Positions 36,838-50,200 are shown, numbered from the stretch's first letter. The stretch is 64,000 nucleotides of DNA from Phlyctochytrium arcticum (GCA_025602905.1 JAHLKI010000019.1:434001-498000), one strand, 5' to 3'. Made by a program: numbers and translations. Notes: generated by a model not told the origin, from the letters alone.

Positions 36838-38959
36838 TTAGATAAAATAGCGTATGTCCACCCCGCGGGAAAAGTCCCATACGATTATGCGCTACCAATG
36901 GTTCAGATTCAAAGGATGGAAATATGAGGGATCGTTCACATACCTGATCTTGACTACAACTGATGATTCTTGATTTGTCAAAGACTAGTTTGAAAATCCG
37001 GCTAGAGTGGCCCCCATCACGCAGCTCCAAAACCTGAGAGTACGTCTTCCGATCCCATACACGCACTGTCTCATCGTAGGATCCAGACACTACGCGTGTG
37101 TCATCGAACTGGAGCGTGCGGACCAGAGAATGATGGCCATTAAGAGTATGCAGAAGGGACCCAGTGTGGACGTCCCACACCTTGATACTTGTATCTAGAA
37201 AAACTCAAGTCAGTTGAATGTAATTACCCAAAGCGTGCATGTCCATCGAAAGTTCGAAACCCACCAGATGATCCAGAAACGACAATATCTCCATCAAAAT
37301 GCAAACTTGCAATTCCTCTCGTGTGTCCCACCAGCTTCCTTATCTGCTCCCCACTGCGCACATCCCACACTTTGATTTGTCGATCGCCCGATGCCGATAC
37401 GACCAGACCTTTTGCGTACTGAACGGCATTCACTGTAGCCCGATGCCCAGAAAGTATTTGAAGACATTCGGCGGTTGACAATTGCCATATGCGTACTGTG
37501 GTGTCCTTGCTGCAGGAGACAATAATGTCATCGGCGACACTAAAGCAAAGGTTGAGTACAGATTCGGTATGACCCCGTAATATATGCAGGGGCGATTCGT
37601 CATTGATTTCTGATCCGAGCTCCCATATGCAGATGGTGGCATCAGAGGATCCGGATATCAGATAGGGATCGATAAATTGAAGACATAATACAGATCCGAG
37701 GTGACCTCGAAGAGTCGCAGTGCACGCGCCTGACACCGTGTCCCAAACTTTGATAGTGCCTAGTGAAGAAACACAAGATATTCAATGATCTGCGTAGGGG
37801 TAAATACAAAAAGCCTAGAAAACGTACGATCACGAGAGCCCGAGAAGATGCTCTGACCGGTGCACTGTAAACAGTAAACAGCCTCTTCGTGACCCGCATA
37901 CACGCGTGTAGTGTATCGTCCTTCTGCCCAGTTGCGTTCCAAACGTTTGCGATGCCGATACACTCGTTTCCAATCAATTACAAGGAGTTCTTGGCCACCA
38001 GTAGACCCTTTTCGACAATCCGTGCAGCTATCCCCGAATCCAATACACTGACAGTGCGGAACCTTTTGATCGGTTGAGCTTATTGAACTGTGATTGTCTG
38101 GTGTGTTGCTAATTGGAAGACAAGATACAGACTGCTGCACAGCGTGTTCCGGAGTGGAAGCAGCGAGATTGTTGAACGCACGGATGAGACTAACGGCAGC
38201 ATCATCTGCATCGGATGCCTGGGCACTCCCCTCTGACAAGGGTGCTGCAGCTTGAGGTTCGGCAACATCGTCACCAATTTCAGAATCAGAATCTGTTTCG
38301 TGCCCAAATCCTGGAAGACCTTCAGGACTTCCCGCCGTACCCCAGTCATTCCCGATTCCCTCGCCCACACCTTCATCCCGATCTGACGTCCTAATAACCC
38401 TCTCGTCATTGTTTTGATCTACATCGTATAAATCTGGTCTCTGCAAAGCGAGTAAATATCGCTGCCTCCTGCGTTTCCGCTCTTTCCTAAATACATCATC
38501 CGTCTGCTCCCGCGCCAGTTCGCTACGAGCTAATTGTGAGATTCCAGATCCCCACCCCTGCCAGGTATAAAGCATGCTCCATAACACATTGTCCCCTGCA
38601 ACAGCTCTCCATCCTTTGGACACACGGGCGGCGCGCCCTACAGTTTTTGCATCAGTGTACACCAGTATCTGAACGGCAACTTCATGGGGCAAGTGCGTGA
38701 CAAAATCTCGGAGGAGCCGAGGAGCGATCCGGTTTGTTATATAGGATAAACTTGAGCCACTGACACTAAGGAGAAGTTGATACGCAAGTTCTTTCGACGA
38801 AAATTAGAGAAATTCATTGGGTTGTGAATAGGAGCTTCTTAGAATCTTACCGGCACGCTCCTCTTCCGAGAGCTTTAGGATTTGATTTGAGAGTGTTGAG
38901 ATGTCCTCAATTCCCTCGTCGTGGGTCGCTCGTTCTTCTTGGGTGTTTGGGAGCGGCAT
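36838..38959 (-). CDS. F-box and WD40-repeat protein (SCF ubiquitin-ligase substrate receptor)
   Basis: Five exons (38959-38851, 38790-37828, 37759-37265, 37194-36944, 36891-36838) give 623 residues. The F-box lies near residues 60-110 (RDFVTHLPHEVAVQILVYTDAKTV ... VLWSMLY). An acidic, disordered linker follows, then VYRHRKRLERNWAEGRYTTRVY and about seven WD40 repeats (TIKVWDTVSG, TICIWELG, TVRIWQLS, QIKVWDVRSG, SIKVWDVHTG, TVRVWDRKT, and RIIVWDFSRG in the last exon). The layout matches FBXW7, beta-TrCP and Met30 receptors, which bind Skp1 through the F-box and phosphorylated substrates through the propeller. The orthologue is not decided. Choosing the AG at 36892 completes the last repeat and brings a stop at once. 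Confidence 0.92.
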
Positions 38960-39307
38960 GCAACAAGGCACGCATGCGTGCAGGTGCAAGCAGCTACAAA
39001 TCACGGTTGCCACTTTCCCGGCAGGTCACAAATTTCAAAAGGACCATGACAAGATCGGCTCTCGTGTACGCTCGATGGTTTCGGAATATTGTTTCCCTGT
39101 CCAATTCCGGGTTACCCTGGCTCTTTTCGTTTTTGCGATCACCGCATGAACACTGGCATGAACAGAACTTGTTCTCAAGTGGGGCGAGTGTAATCAACTA
39201 CGGTATTAGAACCAAAGAAGATATTGGGTATTATGTACAGATGGACAAGCATATAGTGGCCATCCTTCCGGCATGCGGGTGTTGCGCTACTGGAAATTTT
39301 TCCTTTT
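38960..39307. other. Intergenic region upstream of the F-box gene
   Basis: About 350 bp between the F-box gene start and the fasciclin gene stop, both leftward. An open frame on the plus strand overlaps it but resembles nothing known. Confidence 0.35.
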
Positions 39308-40868
39308 TTAAAAATCTTCAAACTCATCCATTTCCATCAAGATTTCCAACGCGCGAGTCCAGTCCGGGTCGGCATCTTCACCATCCTGTTCAGCGGGGTA
39401 CGGCAAGGCAAAGTACTCCTTCTTGGCTACGGGTTCGTCCGGAAAGTTGGCAATAGGGGTTAGCACTTTGTCGATGGCATGGATGACACCGTTGTGAGCG
39501 ATGCCATCGTGGATGAAGACGTGAGCCTCCTTGTTGATTTCAATCTGTATTGGATGGAAATGGCTGATGAGCGAGAGAGCAGAGAACGAGTAGAGTTAAA
39601 GGTCTTACAATTCTATGCTTGTGGCCATGATCTTCATCCTTTTCCTTTGCAACAATGTCAAGCTTTGTGCCCTCAATTGTAGGTAACTCTAATTCCTTTT
39701 TATCCCAAATGTCCGGCGAGTAGACGAGGTCAGTGGAAATATGATACGCGACAAGCTGAAAGGTGCTATGCGTTAGACATGTGAGGTTTTGCCTGTAAGG
39801 ATCTGCTATTACCTGTTTAAGGTCTTCCCTTCCTTTCTTGCTGAACAAGTATTTGAGCCTTCGAACGCCCAGCTGTTTGAATGCTCGGTTGGAGGGCGCG
39901 AACACAGTAATGGCGGCCTTCTCGTTCAGGGTGTCTTTGAATCCAGCCTTTTTGATGGCAATATCGAATAGTCCAAATTCCAAAGGAAAGTGAACCAGAA
40001 CGCTGAAAATCGGCGGGGGTGGCATTACGATATGGTCTACAGCCTGGATCAAGCCGTTGCTGCTCTTGATATCATCTTTGATGATGTGAGAGCGCAAGTT
40101 GAGGGATACATGATGTTTATGCTCGAAAACGCGAATCTTTTGGTGACGATCGCCAAGGGAGGCCAACTTGAGGCTAGTTTCCAACAGCTGCCCGTTCTCG
40201 AGTTTACCACTTTCGATCTTTTCCTGTAAGATATGGTACAGAAGGACTTTTGTGACGACTTCCTTGGGAGGCTCCTTGTCATCATCCTGGCCGACTGCTG
40301 CCTGATGATGGCCATGACCCGGGCAGTGTCCGGGCCGACGGAAAGCACTGTTGATGGGAGCAAAGAGCGTGGCATCCTTGAGTCCGTCTTTATCAAGCCA
40401 GTGCGCAATCTCTTCACGCTCCTCAATAACTTCAGCCAGTTTCGCAAACGCAGGGTCCGCCTTGACGTTCTCGAGAATGGACTTTTGAGGGTCACCTTCG
40501 CCAGGCTTTTGGTGTTCGCCATTGGGGGCTTCGAGGTCAATCCCCGCACATGCAGGATGGACAAACAGCTCTTCATACGCCGCCATGAAATCTGCGTGCC
40601 GCAACTGCTCATTATTCACGACTGCAGGATTCACTCTAGCATTACCGACAACGTTGTGGGGTTTCTCTGTGCCGAACGTTAAGCGAAGGGGGGGAAGCAC
40701 AATCTGCTGTTGGTCGCCATCGGGGTTGGCCAAAACACGTTGATTGTTGCTGCTGCTGCTGCTGCTAGACGAAAGCCGGATGGAGTCGAGGACCACCACC
40801 GGTGCCGCAGAGACGATGGCCGGCACGACAGCCAGAGCCAGGAGCGAGAGCGGCTGCACAAATAGCAT
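39308..40868 (-). CDS. Secreted fasciclin (FAS1) domain protein, two FAS1 domains
   Basis: Three exons (40868-39813, 39755-39609, 39544-39308) give 479 residues. The protein starts with a signal peptide (LLALAVVPAIVSA) and a serine run from a CTG-type triplet repeat. FAS1 domain 1 spans roughly residues 125-285 (FAKLAEVIEE, DATLFAPINSAF, VLLYHILQEK, LIQAVDHIV). Domain 2 spans about 295-450 (FDIAIKKAGF, AITVFAPSNRAFKQLG, LVAYHISTDLVYSPD, GVIHAIDKVL). FAS1 domains mediate adhesion at cell surfaces and extracellular matrix. A His-rich stretch (CPGHGHHQ) interrupts domain 1. No GPI signal is obvious at the acidic C-terminus, so secretion or vacuolar location is possible. Confidence 0.9.
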
Positions 40869-41763
40869 GGTCTTAGGTTTTCAAATGGATTTCTGGAGGT
40901 TACGTTCTTGGTAGGTTGAAATGATTTTCAAAAAGGACAGGGTGTTTGTAGGCCGAAAGTTGCCCCCGGGATGGGATCCTGATCGGGAGCGCGCCTTCCT
41001 ATTGGACGCTTCTCACCACAGGACCCCGTCATCATATACTCTGCCTAACACACATTTCATTATGATATTTCCCACTATACTATATATATGCGTCCTTTAC
41101 TTTCATACGATGCCGATGCCCAGTATGGACATATTCCCCTTCAGCACTCGTCGTCTACATATTCCCTATAGCACACATATTCCTCACTCCGCAGAAGAAA
41201 CGCGTCGGCAGCGAATTTCGTGACGTGATAGGCTTCACCCGTGGCGTCGGGGGGGCTTGTGGCTTGCTCCTCCGTGCACGTGGAACCTGCTTACCCAATC
41301 CTCCAGAGCAGCAGAGCAGCAAGAGCAGAATATATTTGGGCGCTACCAACAGGGACCGAAACGACAAACCGCAAGTCAACAGCATCAAAGCGAGCGTACC
41401 ATACGATTTTTACTCAGAACGGAAGTTTTATTGGTTGGGTTGGCATTACAACAGGCACCACTGAAAGCACGGCCTGTTTTGACTTGTTGGAACCCTGCTG
41501 GAACCCTGACCTCCTCTGTAGTCTTCCTCCCGAGAACCCAGACGACGACATTTGAGTTGGCGCGGGAACCCGAAAGACACTGTATAGTACGATAATAGTC
41601 GACCCAGATACGCTTGGTGGTGGGGCTCCACTCCTTTTGCCGCCGTCTGTCTCCGCCGCCGGTGCGACTGACTACAAAGACCAAAGTTTGACCAAATCAC
41701 ACAACTAGCAACGTACTCTTGTTTTGGTAAAGTCGCAACTTTCTTCTTTGACCGAAAAAGGGC
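40869..41763. other. Intergenic region between divergent genes
   Basis: About 900 bp between the fasciclin gene (leftward) and the PWWP gene (rightward). It should hold both promoters; a TATATATATG stretch lies near 41081. Overlapping open frames at 41155-41820 resemble nothing known. Confidence 0.35.
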
Positions 41764-43848
41764 ATGCTGGACGAAGGCACGCTGCATCAGGAAGGACATA
41801 TGGCTAGCGGCAACGGCCACACTACCTCCTCCCCCATCCCAGACGCTTCATCATCGCCTTCTTCTTCTCCTGGCCCAAGTCTCACACCCTCGCAGCAGAA
41901 TCAACGCAGAAAACAGCCGAAACGCCAAATTGTCTTTGTTGATCCCGACGATGCTAGCTCACCGTGGTGGTGGCCAGCCATGGTTGTTCCCCGGCATGAG
42001 TACCACATCTTCAAGGAGAGCGTAAATGGTGAAGTCCGAGATCCCAAGGATGGTGAATGTGTGGTTGTTTATTTCGAGGATGCCTCATTGTAAGTGCTCA
42101 TGTTTTTCTCTCATTGCCCGAGAGTGCGTGCATTCCACCCCATCAAATATTTACCCCTCTCACATCTAGTAACACATTGAAGGAATCAGAATTGAAAACA
42201 TTTTGTCCTCACACTCCACCGTACACAAACTATGTCAGCGGACCAAATGGAAAGGCTTTCCGATCCGATACAGCCGTTGTCCTAGCGACATTGTTCTGGG
42301 AGAGGGGTAAAATTCCTCCCGCTTTTACTTGGCTACGCGAAATTGAGGAACGCAACAAGCAGAGTCGGCTCGCCGGCGGTCCTGAAGATCAATCGAGTCT
42401 TGAAAAGGGAGAGGACAGTACCGCCAATAGCTCCTTCACCAGCACGCATTCTCACAAGAAATCAGGGTCCATTAGTGTAGCAGGGACACCCCGTCGTGCC
42501 AGTCAAGTTTCATTAGTGGGACAACATCCACCATCACCCGCCACCAATGGAGCACGCAAGGACTCCAATTCCAGTAAGGATCCGTTACGTAAAGTTGACA
42601 AGACGATCAGAAAGGTTGGTTCAGATCGGCTTACTGTCGACCTTGCACGCCACTAAGCTCTTCCGCATCTAGACCAATGCGGGGGTACCAATAGGTACCA
42701 ATGCAAAGACAAAGACTGTTGCGGCATTTGTAGCGTCAGGAAATGGTCATTCTGCGGGAACCAGCACCCGCCCAACGGCGCCAATCGTCAACCTTCCTAC
42801 ATCAGCGACACCTGTTCGAGGTGGACGTCCATCACATCCAAAGGTTCCCTCCGCTTCGACGACTTCCCAACCTTCAATAAGTCGAAGTCGAGAGGATATG
42901 GGCTCCAGTCCTGACGGAATGGAAGGCCCTCCACCAAAACGTCGCTCAAGTGCTGTCGGCGTGGAAGCTACCGCAGTATCTGCCTCCGGGCGGCCTCTTC
43001 ATGTCCGCAGGAATCGAGAAAGTAATCCAAATGATTCGACTATTACAAAGGCCCCGTGTGCAAGGTGCGGCAAGAGAGATTTTGAAGGAAATCGCGATTT
43101 TGGGGTCGATCAAATGCTGGTGGCCAATGTAAACCGAAATGATGGCACCGCCGCTGTTGTGCTATGTCGCTCGTGTCGAGACGTGTACGATGAAGCCATT
43201 CCCCCACTTGTTGATGGCCTTGATGACGTTGAGCCTGTTTGGGCTGCAGGTGCGTCAAACTATTTTGTCTTTTCACTGGCTCCAACCACTTTGCTAAAGT
43301 TGGGTTTTTCAAAAGAGCGGAAGCCTCTCCGGCTACTCAAATCTTTGCTTCCTGAAGGGCGAACAGACTGCCTCAGCCGACATTTCAGGGCTCTTCAAGC
43401 TATCGCCCCACGTGAGCATCCCCAACATCATAGTACTATCGTCCATCCCGTCCAACTTACATCGACCATCGGAAACCCAACGCTATCTACATCAAACCAT
43501 CCCTTAACCGCAGCCATCCCAGCTGTCTCCGCCACCATACCCCTTTCTAGTACTCAATCTTTTTCAAACCACCAGACCCTTTCCTCCCTTTCTGCTGCAC
43601 CGTTGTCGTCATTACCCCCAGCCTCCGACGTAAACACCAAGTCTGGAAGCGCCCCAAGACTTGTGCCGACCTCCCACCCAACATTGGCATCATCATGTAT
43701 CAGCGAGAGCCTCGCCACCTCCACGACACCCACAGCTAGCGATCCAGAATACCGGACTGTCACATTGCCCCATACACCTTCCCCTCCTACGACGACGATA
43801 CCCGTGCTGCCCGGCGCAAGCAGCACTACGACGATTCCAGCGCAATAG
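41764..43848 (+). CDS. PWWP-domain chromatin protein with a C-x2-C zinc-binding region
   Basis: Three exons (41764-42089, 42170-42614, 42673-43848) give 648 residues. A PWWP domain lies near residues 60-150: PDDASSPWWWPAMVVP holds the motif as WWWP, followed by CVVVYFEDASF and ESELKTFCP (the Phe is created by the splice). PWWP domains bind methylated nucleosomes and DNA. A later segment has two cysteine pairs (CARCGK and CRSC, about 45 residues apart), which suggests a zinc fold. The rest is Ser/Thr/Pro-rich and disordered. A possible extra intron after 43251 would change the C-terminus and stop near 43358; I kept the unspliced frame. The start could also be the ATG at 41800. Confidence 0.78.
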
Positions 43849-44370
43849 GGAGTCTGGGCAGGATCTGTTGATCCTATCTGTATTATAGAGCCGACTCCGT
43901 GGTTTTTTTCTTTTTGTATGCGCATTTTTATCTTTCATCTGTCGGTCTGTGTACATTCACAAACAAATTCTTGCAATAAGCGACGCCCCAGTTCTGCTTA
44001 CGGCACCAACTGTCGGGGTCGGCCGCACGACTTCCACAATAAAAGTGTTGCCGTTTTTAGCGACATTCGCCCCTGACAAATTGCACCGACGTCTGGGTCT
44101 TTTTGGCACATAGATCTTTTCTTTGCTTCTGCTGCCCGCCGTTGCTGTCTGATTGCGACGGAATCTCGTCCTTGAATCAGATCGACATACTCGAGTAGTC
44201 AAGATTCTCTAGCTGCACAATTAAGCCCTAGCCACGGCCGTCATCTGCCGCAAGATATACCGCTGTATTGTAAACATTGCTGAAAACCGTTCGAGCGCAC
44301 CCGTCAAGACTTTTTCCTGCCCATATTCACGGCTTACTGGGTTTGAGAACTTCAATCTACAGCTGTTTCT
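43849..44370. other. Intergenic region between two rightward genes
   Basis: About 520 bp with the 3' flank of the PWWP gene and the promoter of the next gene. No repeat, RNA or further coding region was recognised. Confidence 0.35.
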
Positions 44371-47042
44371 ATGAAACTGCCGTGAGATCGTTTTTCGTTC
44401 CAATCTCACCTCCTCAGGATTGCAGAATTGTCTCGGATAGTCAAAAGGGCGACCTCTGCAAAACAGTGCATACGATTGATCAACCAAACTTTGCGGAAAC
44501 AGTCGTGCCTAACGGGTCCTACACAAAAGTCATGCTCATTACAAAGCTCAAGATCGGGGTGTACTTTCAAGCCCAAATGGGCTACGCTTTTTGCGTCTAC
44601 TATTTTCCCGTAAATTCTCTTCGGGATTCCTCGAATGCGTCCGAATCAGGGACGGCAGTACCATCTGATCCAGATTCTCCATCTTCCGAAACAAATTTTT
44701 ACAGATTGCGGGACTTGGACGTTATGTTTTTTCGGAAAGAGCCGGGATACATGCAAGGATCTGGGAAATTCCAGGCGAAATATCTAAATTCTTCGGCCCA
44801 CCATTTCCGTGAGAATACAGGCGATGTCTACATGTCATCGACGGCGATTGGAGAAGCAGCGAAACGACTGGGTAACTACTTACTTGCCGAATTTTGTGTT
44901 TTGTCACGGGAGGCGATCAAGAACGGTGTTGCCGATGAAATGTTCAAGAGTATACCCGCCTTCAATTGGAAACATCCTTTTACCGAATCGGAGGAGGACT
45001 TGGATGCTCTTACCGACGGAGACGAAATTCCGGGTACCACAACCCCGGATCCACATGCAGTGTCTGGGCGTGACGGGGAGGATACCACTTGGGACGCTCG
45101 GGCGAATAGTGGAGATAATGTGTCACCAACACCAATGGAGACGGATTCAGCAGCCCCCGTCCTCGAAAAAAATACGGAGAAACCCCCCCGAACCACTGGC
45201 AAAGGTACGGCACGTAATGGGCGACGTAAAGGTCAAGAGACCCCCTCAAAGGTAAAGCATGACTTGCTGGGAAGAGCAAAACAGTTGTTCACCAAACTAA
45301 ATCGCATTCCCAGCAGTCTGGAACCTGCACAAGGTCACCTAGCCCAATAGGAACTCCTTCAAAGCGTGCTAACGAGACGGAAAGTGGGAGAGGCAGGTTG
45401 GTATCCTGCGAGGATCTTTATTCTATCGAAAAACTCACTAAATCTCGGTCGTTTTCCTCCCAGTTATAAGCAACCAGCGCCCCAGGAATCAGGGTTGAAG
45501 CGAGCTCGGTCAGACGCCGAGCTCTCAGAAGCGGCGAGCGTGGCAGATAAGGATACTTCACCTCCGGAGAGTCCGCGTGGTTCAGAGGATTCTCAGAGCG
45601 CGCGTCCCCGCCAGCGGAAACGGTTGTCTATCAATACAGCAGTTGCTCACAGCTTACCAGGGAGCCGCCAATCGAGCGCTTCGGTCATCGGCGTGGGTAC
45701 GGCCAGCGGCAGTGTGGATGTGATGGAACAAATGCGAAGTACTTTAAAGTTAAAACAGCAACAGCAAGCAATCATTGATTCGCGACAAAATGCGCATCGT
45801 GGCCCTATGTCAGCAGACACCCGAGCATCAACTGGCGGTGTGGCCAGCTCACCGCGTGAGTCATTTGGTGGAAAGGGTGCGTCTTCCCGACAACCTCCTT
45901 CGCCTAGATACCGCAACTCAAAAAATCTGACCATTTGGACAGGTGAGAGTGCAGCATCGGGATCATCATCACGCGGCGGGGCTATGACCGCTCCTGTCGA
46001 TGGACCCGCCCATGCGCCGCCAACCGTCCTGCACCCCGGCCGGCGACACGACTCTCCTTCTAATGCATCGCTTCTATCGCCGCGTCACTTGAATCCGGCG
46101 CCGGGCAAATCATCGAAAATCGGCTCACGCGGCATGGAAGCGTCACGATACAACATACCATTACATTCCAATTCAATCTCCGCTTCAAATCAACAGCTAG
46201 TTTCACCCCGTGCCGGCGAGTTTCCTTCTCGCGAGCTACCTCTTCCTCCCCACATGCATCAACACCGTGATCGGGACGCAAGTGATCGTGAAACTCATGG
46301 GCGATCACCGCTACCCATTGCACAGGCCCACAATGGCTCCAGTGGGTCTTCGAAACATTTACCATCCATTGCACCACCCCCACAGTCGCCAAGCACGGGC
46401 TATGGGACCGGACCCGGCGGGCTGCACAGCAACAGCGCACTGCCGTTCTCACGTTCGAACTTTCTCGGCTTATGCGAATCTCTGTTTGATCAAACTGATG
46501 AATCATTCCGTTTGCAGTCTACCCTCCGCGATCAAATTCGTCGATCAACAGCCATGCTTCAAACCTTGCAAAGCTCAGGTCAGATGATCGAAGGCCTTGT
46601 CCGAAGTCATTTTAGAGAAATGCAAGTCCAGTATGGGGAGAAATTTGGATTTGCTTTAACTGATTTGAATCGCCGTCTGGCGAGCGTGGAAGAGAAGCTC
46701 GGCTTGTCCAATGCGGCATCCAACCAACGAGGTGGTGGAGGCGGCGGCGGAGGTGGTGCCAGCAATGCCGGATCAACGACAAGCAACGAACCTTCCAGCT
46801 CATCCATACCATCGCATGTGGCACATTGGGGATTCCGCGGTGGGCCGCCATCGGCCAATGTCAACGGAACCGGATTCTCGTTTGGATTGGCTCGTGAGGA
46901 AGGTGGAGATGGGAAGGCAGCCACGCCCGGGGTGGAGGGGCTACTTCGGGGATTGATGGAACGGTTGGAGAAGCTAGAGGGGAAGAGTGGTGATACTGCC
47001 GCCACGGGAGATGGCGAGATTGTTGAAAGCAAATCAGAATAG
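44371..47042 (+). CDS. Unrecognised protein with folded N-terminal and helical C-terminal regions
   Basis: Four exons (44371-44381, 44426-45251, 45314-45396, 45464-47042) give 832 residues with all phases matching. The long frame at 44277 has no ATG before residue 85, and the 11-base exon ATG AAA CTG CC supplies one. Residues 1-210 look folded (KVMLITKLKIGVYFQAQMGYAF, GEAAKRLGNYLLAEFCVLSREA). The middle is disordered with KR-rich and SP-rich patches that could be nuclear localisation signals (ESGLKRARSD, RPRQRKRLS). Near residues 640-740 is a helical segment (FLGLCESLFDQTDESFRLQ, RLASVEEKLG), then a Gly run encoded by GGTGGTGGAGGC-type repeats. I do not recognise the family; nuclear function is only a guess. 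Confidence 0.72.
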
Positions 47043-47235
47043 GAACGCTCGCCTTTTTCTCCTATTTTACCTGTCCATTCTGCATTTCGTAATTTTTTGT
47101 TACGTGTTTTTATTTTTGAATGAATCTGTGTTGAGCATAAGCCATCTTTGCACATGACTTTCAGTCTGAGGATATTGGCTAGAAGCTGATCATGGCAAAC
47201 TAGGGGGTATTGTACAAAATGTATAAGGACGCACA

Positions 47236-50200
47236 TCAGCTTCCGCCCGTCGGTATTGATGTTGGGGACGTTGTCCCCAGACCCAAAAGCCTGAATCTTC
47301 CACCGACTGAAACCTCCTTCTTCTTGCCTTTCAAGATTTTGTACCCAGTGCCCGCGATAACGTTGCCGAATCCGCCCCCTCCATATGGTGCGGGCTGCCC
47401 ATCCGTGTCGATGGTCAGATCCCTCACCTTGAACGGAATGGAAGACCCCGCTAAAACCGCTAATGAGCCAGAGCCTTCCGTACCACCCGCACGGGCAGAG
47501 CTCGCACGGGATGTTGGCTGCGAAGTTGATGCATGCAGAAGATCGGCGAGGCGCGCATTGGAAGCAGCTGTCTTGACGTTGGGCGTAGACATAGTGTTTT
47601 CGGGGTGGGATGAGGAACCATTAGTTGTAGAGCTTGGTCGTGGATTTGGAACATGGCGAAGACCGGACAAGAACGTCTTCTTGATGGGTGTTTGTGTGTG
47701 AGATGTTGCGAGTGTCTGAGTGTCCTTTGATCTAAATAGTGCAACAATATTTGAGTCAGCTATTCGATGTGAACTTGCACATATAAGACAAACCGGGGCT
47801 CGTAGTGTTGCGTCTCGCCCTCGCGCCGGAAATGAGACGAGTTCGTTTGCACTGAATGCGTTTGTTTGTTTCTCAAGTTAACCTGACAAGACCATTTAGA
47901 ATGAGGAGTGTTGTTGCGAATTTTAGGCATGGCAATCACGTACCAACATGATGGCCTTTCTTCGAAGTTCCCACTCGTTCCACTCATAATCCTTGACGAT
48001 TCGTTCTTCTACAGGATGCGTTTCCACCTGGGTGCCTACTTCTGCAACCAAGGGAACTCGACCGAGTAAGCGTTGCCGTGTGAAACTCCGAGCATTTTCC
48101 AGAGCGTCCACCGTGGGAAAATATGGGTAAAGGTGGAGGAGTTGAACTAGGGAGGGGGCATGGCGCGCAAGGGTTAGAACGTGTTCAATGTGTGTATCTG
48201 GCGTAGTTGCGAATGCACGGGCAGCTTGTGGAGTCGCTAGCGCATATAGCTTGTCCCGATGGCGGATCAGGCCAAGGTTCTTGTTCCCGGGCACAACAAG
48301 CCCGTCGCGCGTTGTGAGGGTGTAGGGGCAAAAACCCTGAATCATCATCAGTTGAGTCAGTATCTTGGTAAACCCAAGAGGACCCCCAAAATATTACCCC
48401 AAATTCAACCGGCAAACGATAGTATTGTGTCGTATTTCCAGGATGAACAACTTCGACACCCTTATGGCCTGTTACTGCCACGGCCGTCATGAGTTCCACC
48501 GCATTGGAGATTATTTGGTCCTCTTAATGCGCGAGGGTCAGTACTGTTGTTTCCCACAGGCCTCCAAGGACGCACTCTTACCGGGTTGAATTTCGGGTTC
48601 GATATCTTGCCTAAACTCTTGGGCAAGAGCGAGAGCAATGGGCGAAATGTTCATTGTAAATGCCTTTTCAATAGCGGGCAAAGTAAGAAAGGATTCCCAT
48701 GATGCCAAGCAATATACCCACTTTGGAATGTCCATCCAAGGTGTCCAAAATGCCCTTGCGAAATGCTAGTAGGAAGAGGTCTTCCATGTAATTTGTCCAC
48801 AAGTTTGCCAACATAATGAATTGGGGCTTTGTCCGTCTTAGTAAGATATTTGCCTACATCAAGCCTGTTCATTCTCAAAGTGCACTCACATAGACCTGAT
48901 CTACTGGTACAGCAGTTTTGGCGCGGCATGTGATCTTCAGTTCCCGTACCGTTTCTTCAAATCGCTCTGCGAGGGCATGCAATGTTTGGTCGCTCCTTTC
49001 AGTTTGCTCTGTTAAGGCATCAAGGTAGATCAAGAGCTGCCGGCGAAAGATAAGGCTGGAGCGGAGACGTGCAAGAGAGGTGTCGCCAAGCTCGGGGCGC
49101 GGCGATTTGTCTGCGTAGTCAATAACGGCTACAATCCCAGATCAGCACGGTTAATGCGCAAAGGAATGCTCGTGCTGTACCAAGGTATGTTTGTATAAGC
49201 TCTTCAGTCTGAATAGTAGCATTTTTGAGACGTTCTTTGAGATCTGTCAACTCTGATGCACACACGCTTGGTACTGAAGATACTGGGTAAAACTAACGAA
49301 CGCAAGTCCCATGTAAAAAGTGGCAGCACTCACAGTCTTCTACACCCTCCCCTCCTTTCCCTAGTTGCTTGTTGAAGAGCCTTATACCCGTTACAAGTTG
49401 CGCTAGTCCATTTAATTGTGCTTCCTTTTCTGAGCGGGACAACGAGATGAACGTTGAGAGTTCAGATTGCGGAAAGACTGACTCGAGAGCAGCTATGAAA
49501 AGACATTTATAGGTTGTACTTCACGTCAATTATCAATGCAGGCCAATACCAGTAGTTTCGCGAATGACGCGCATGTCAGTTGGGCTGCCTACGTGGCTGC
49601 GCAATAGTAGGTAAGAAACAATCTTGCGGTACAGGGCTGGAAACAAGTTATGTATTGGTAACACCGTCGCTGCTAAGGTGCTTACTCACCTTCATAGACA
49701 GCAATAGCCTTAGTTTTGACATCAACGATTTCTCGAAGCAATGGCGCACAAGCTTGAGTCTTGCTGATTTTTTCTTTGTGCAGAAAGTCACCTATGGCAG
49801 CCAATTTGAAAGTAAGACCTTGTTCCGAATCTGTTCACAATAATCCAAGACTCACTTTGAGCAGGGAAGTTGGTGTCAAAGTACACTTGCATCTTCACGG
49901 CTTCGATAACGGGACTGTCTGGGGCGGTGATCCTATCCACGCAAATCTAAGATAGTTTTTACATTTGAGATCTCCGCAGCTCCGCAGGCTGATCAAAATG
50001 GGTAGGAGCGCCCACCTTTATGAGCCGCTCGACCTCATCTCTTCCCAATTCCTCTTCGATTCGGAAACTGTTTCTGGGGTCCAGGACCACCGCGCGCACG
50101 ATAAACGCCGCAACCGTTTCAGTCACATGTACATCCCCGGGAGCTCTGTACTGGCTGGCACTTGCACTAGAGGGGTCCTTAGCGGCAGCGGTGGCAGCAG

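Noticed and set aside
36432..36944. Fusion of the F-box/WD40 protein to the TPR-like protein through a 148-bp intron
   Set aside because: The acceptor at 36892 gives a normal 51-bp intron, completes the last WD repeat (RIIVWDFSRG) and brings a stop at 36838, so two genes fit better.
44277..44370. Start of the unknown gene at 44277
   Set aside because: The codon there is TTG and there is no ATG upstream; the 11-base exon at 44371 provides an ATG in phase.
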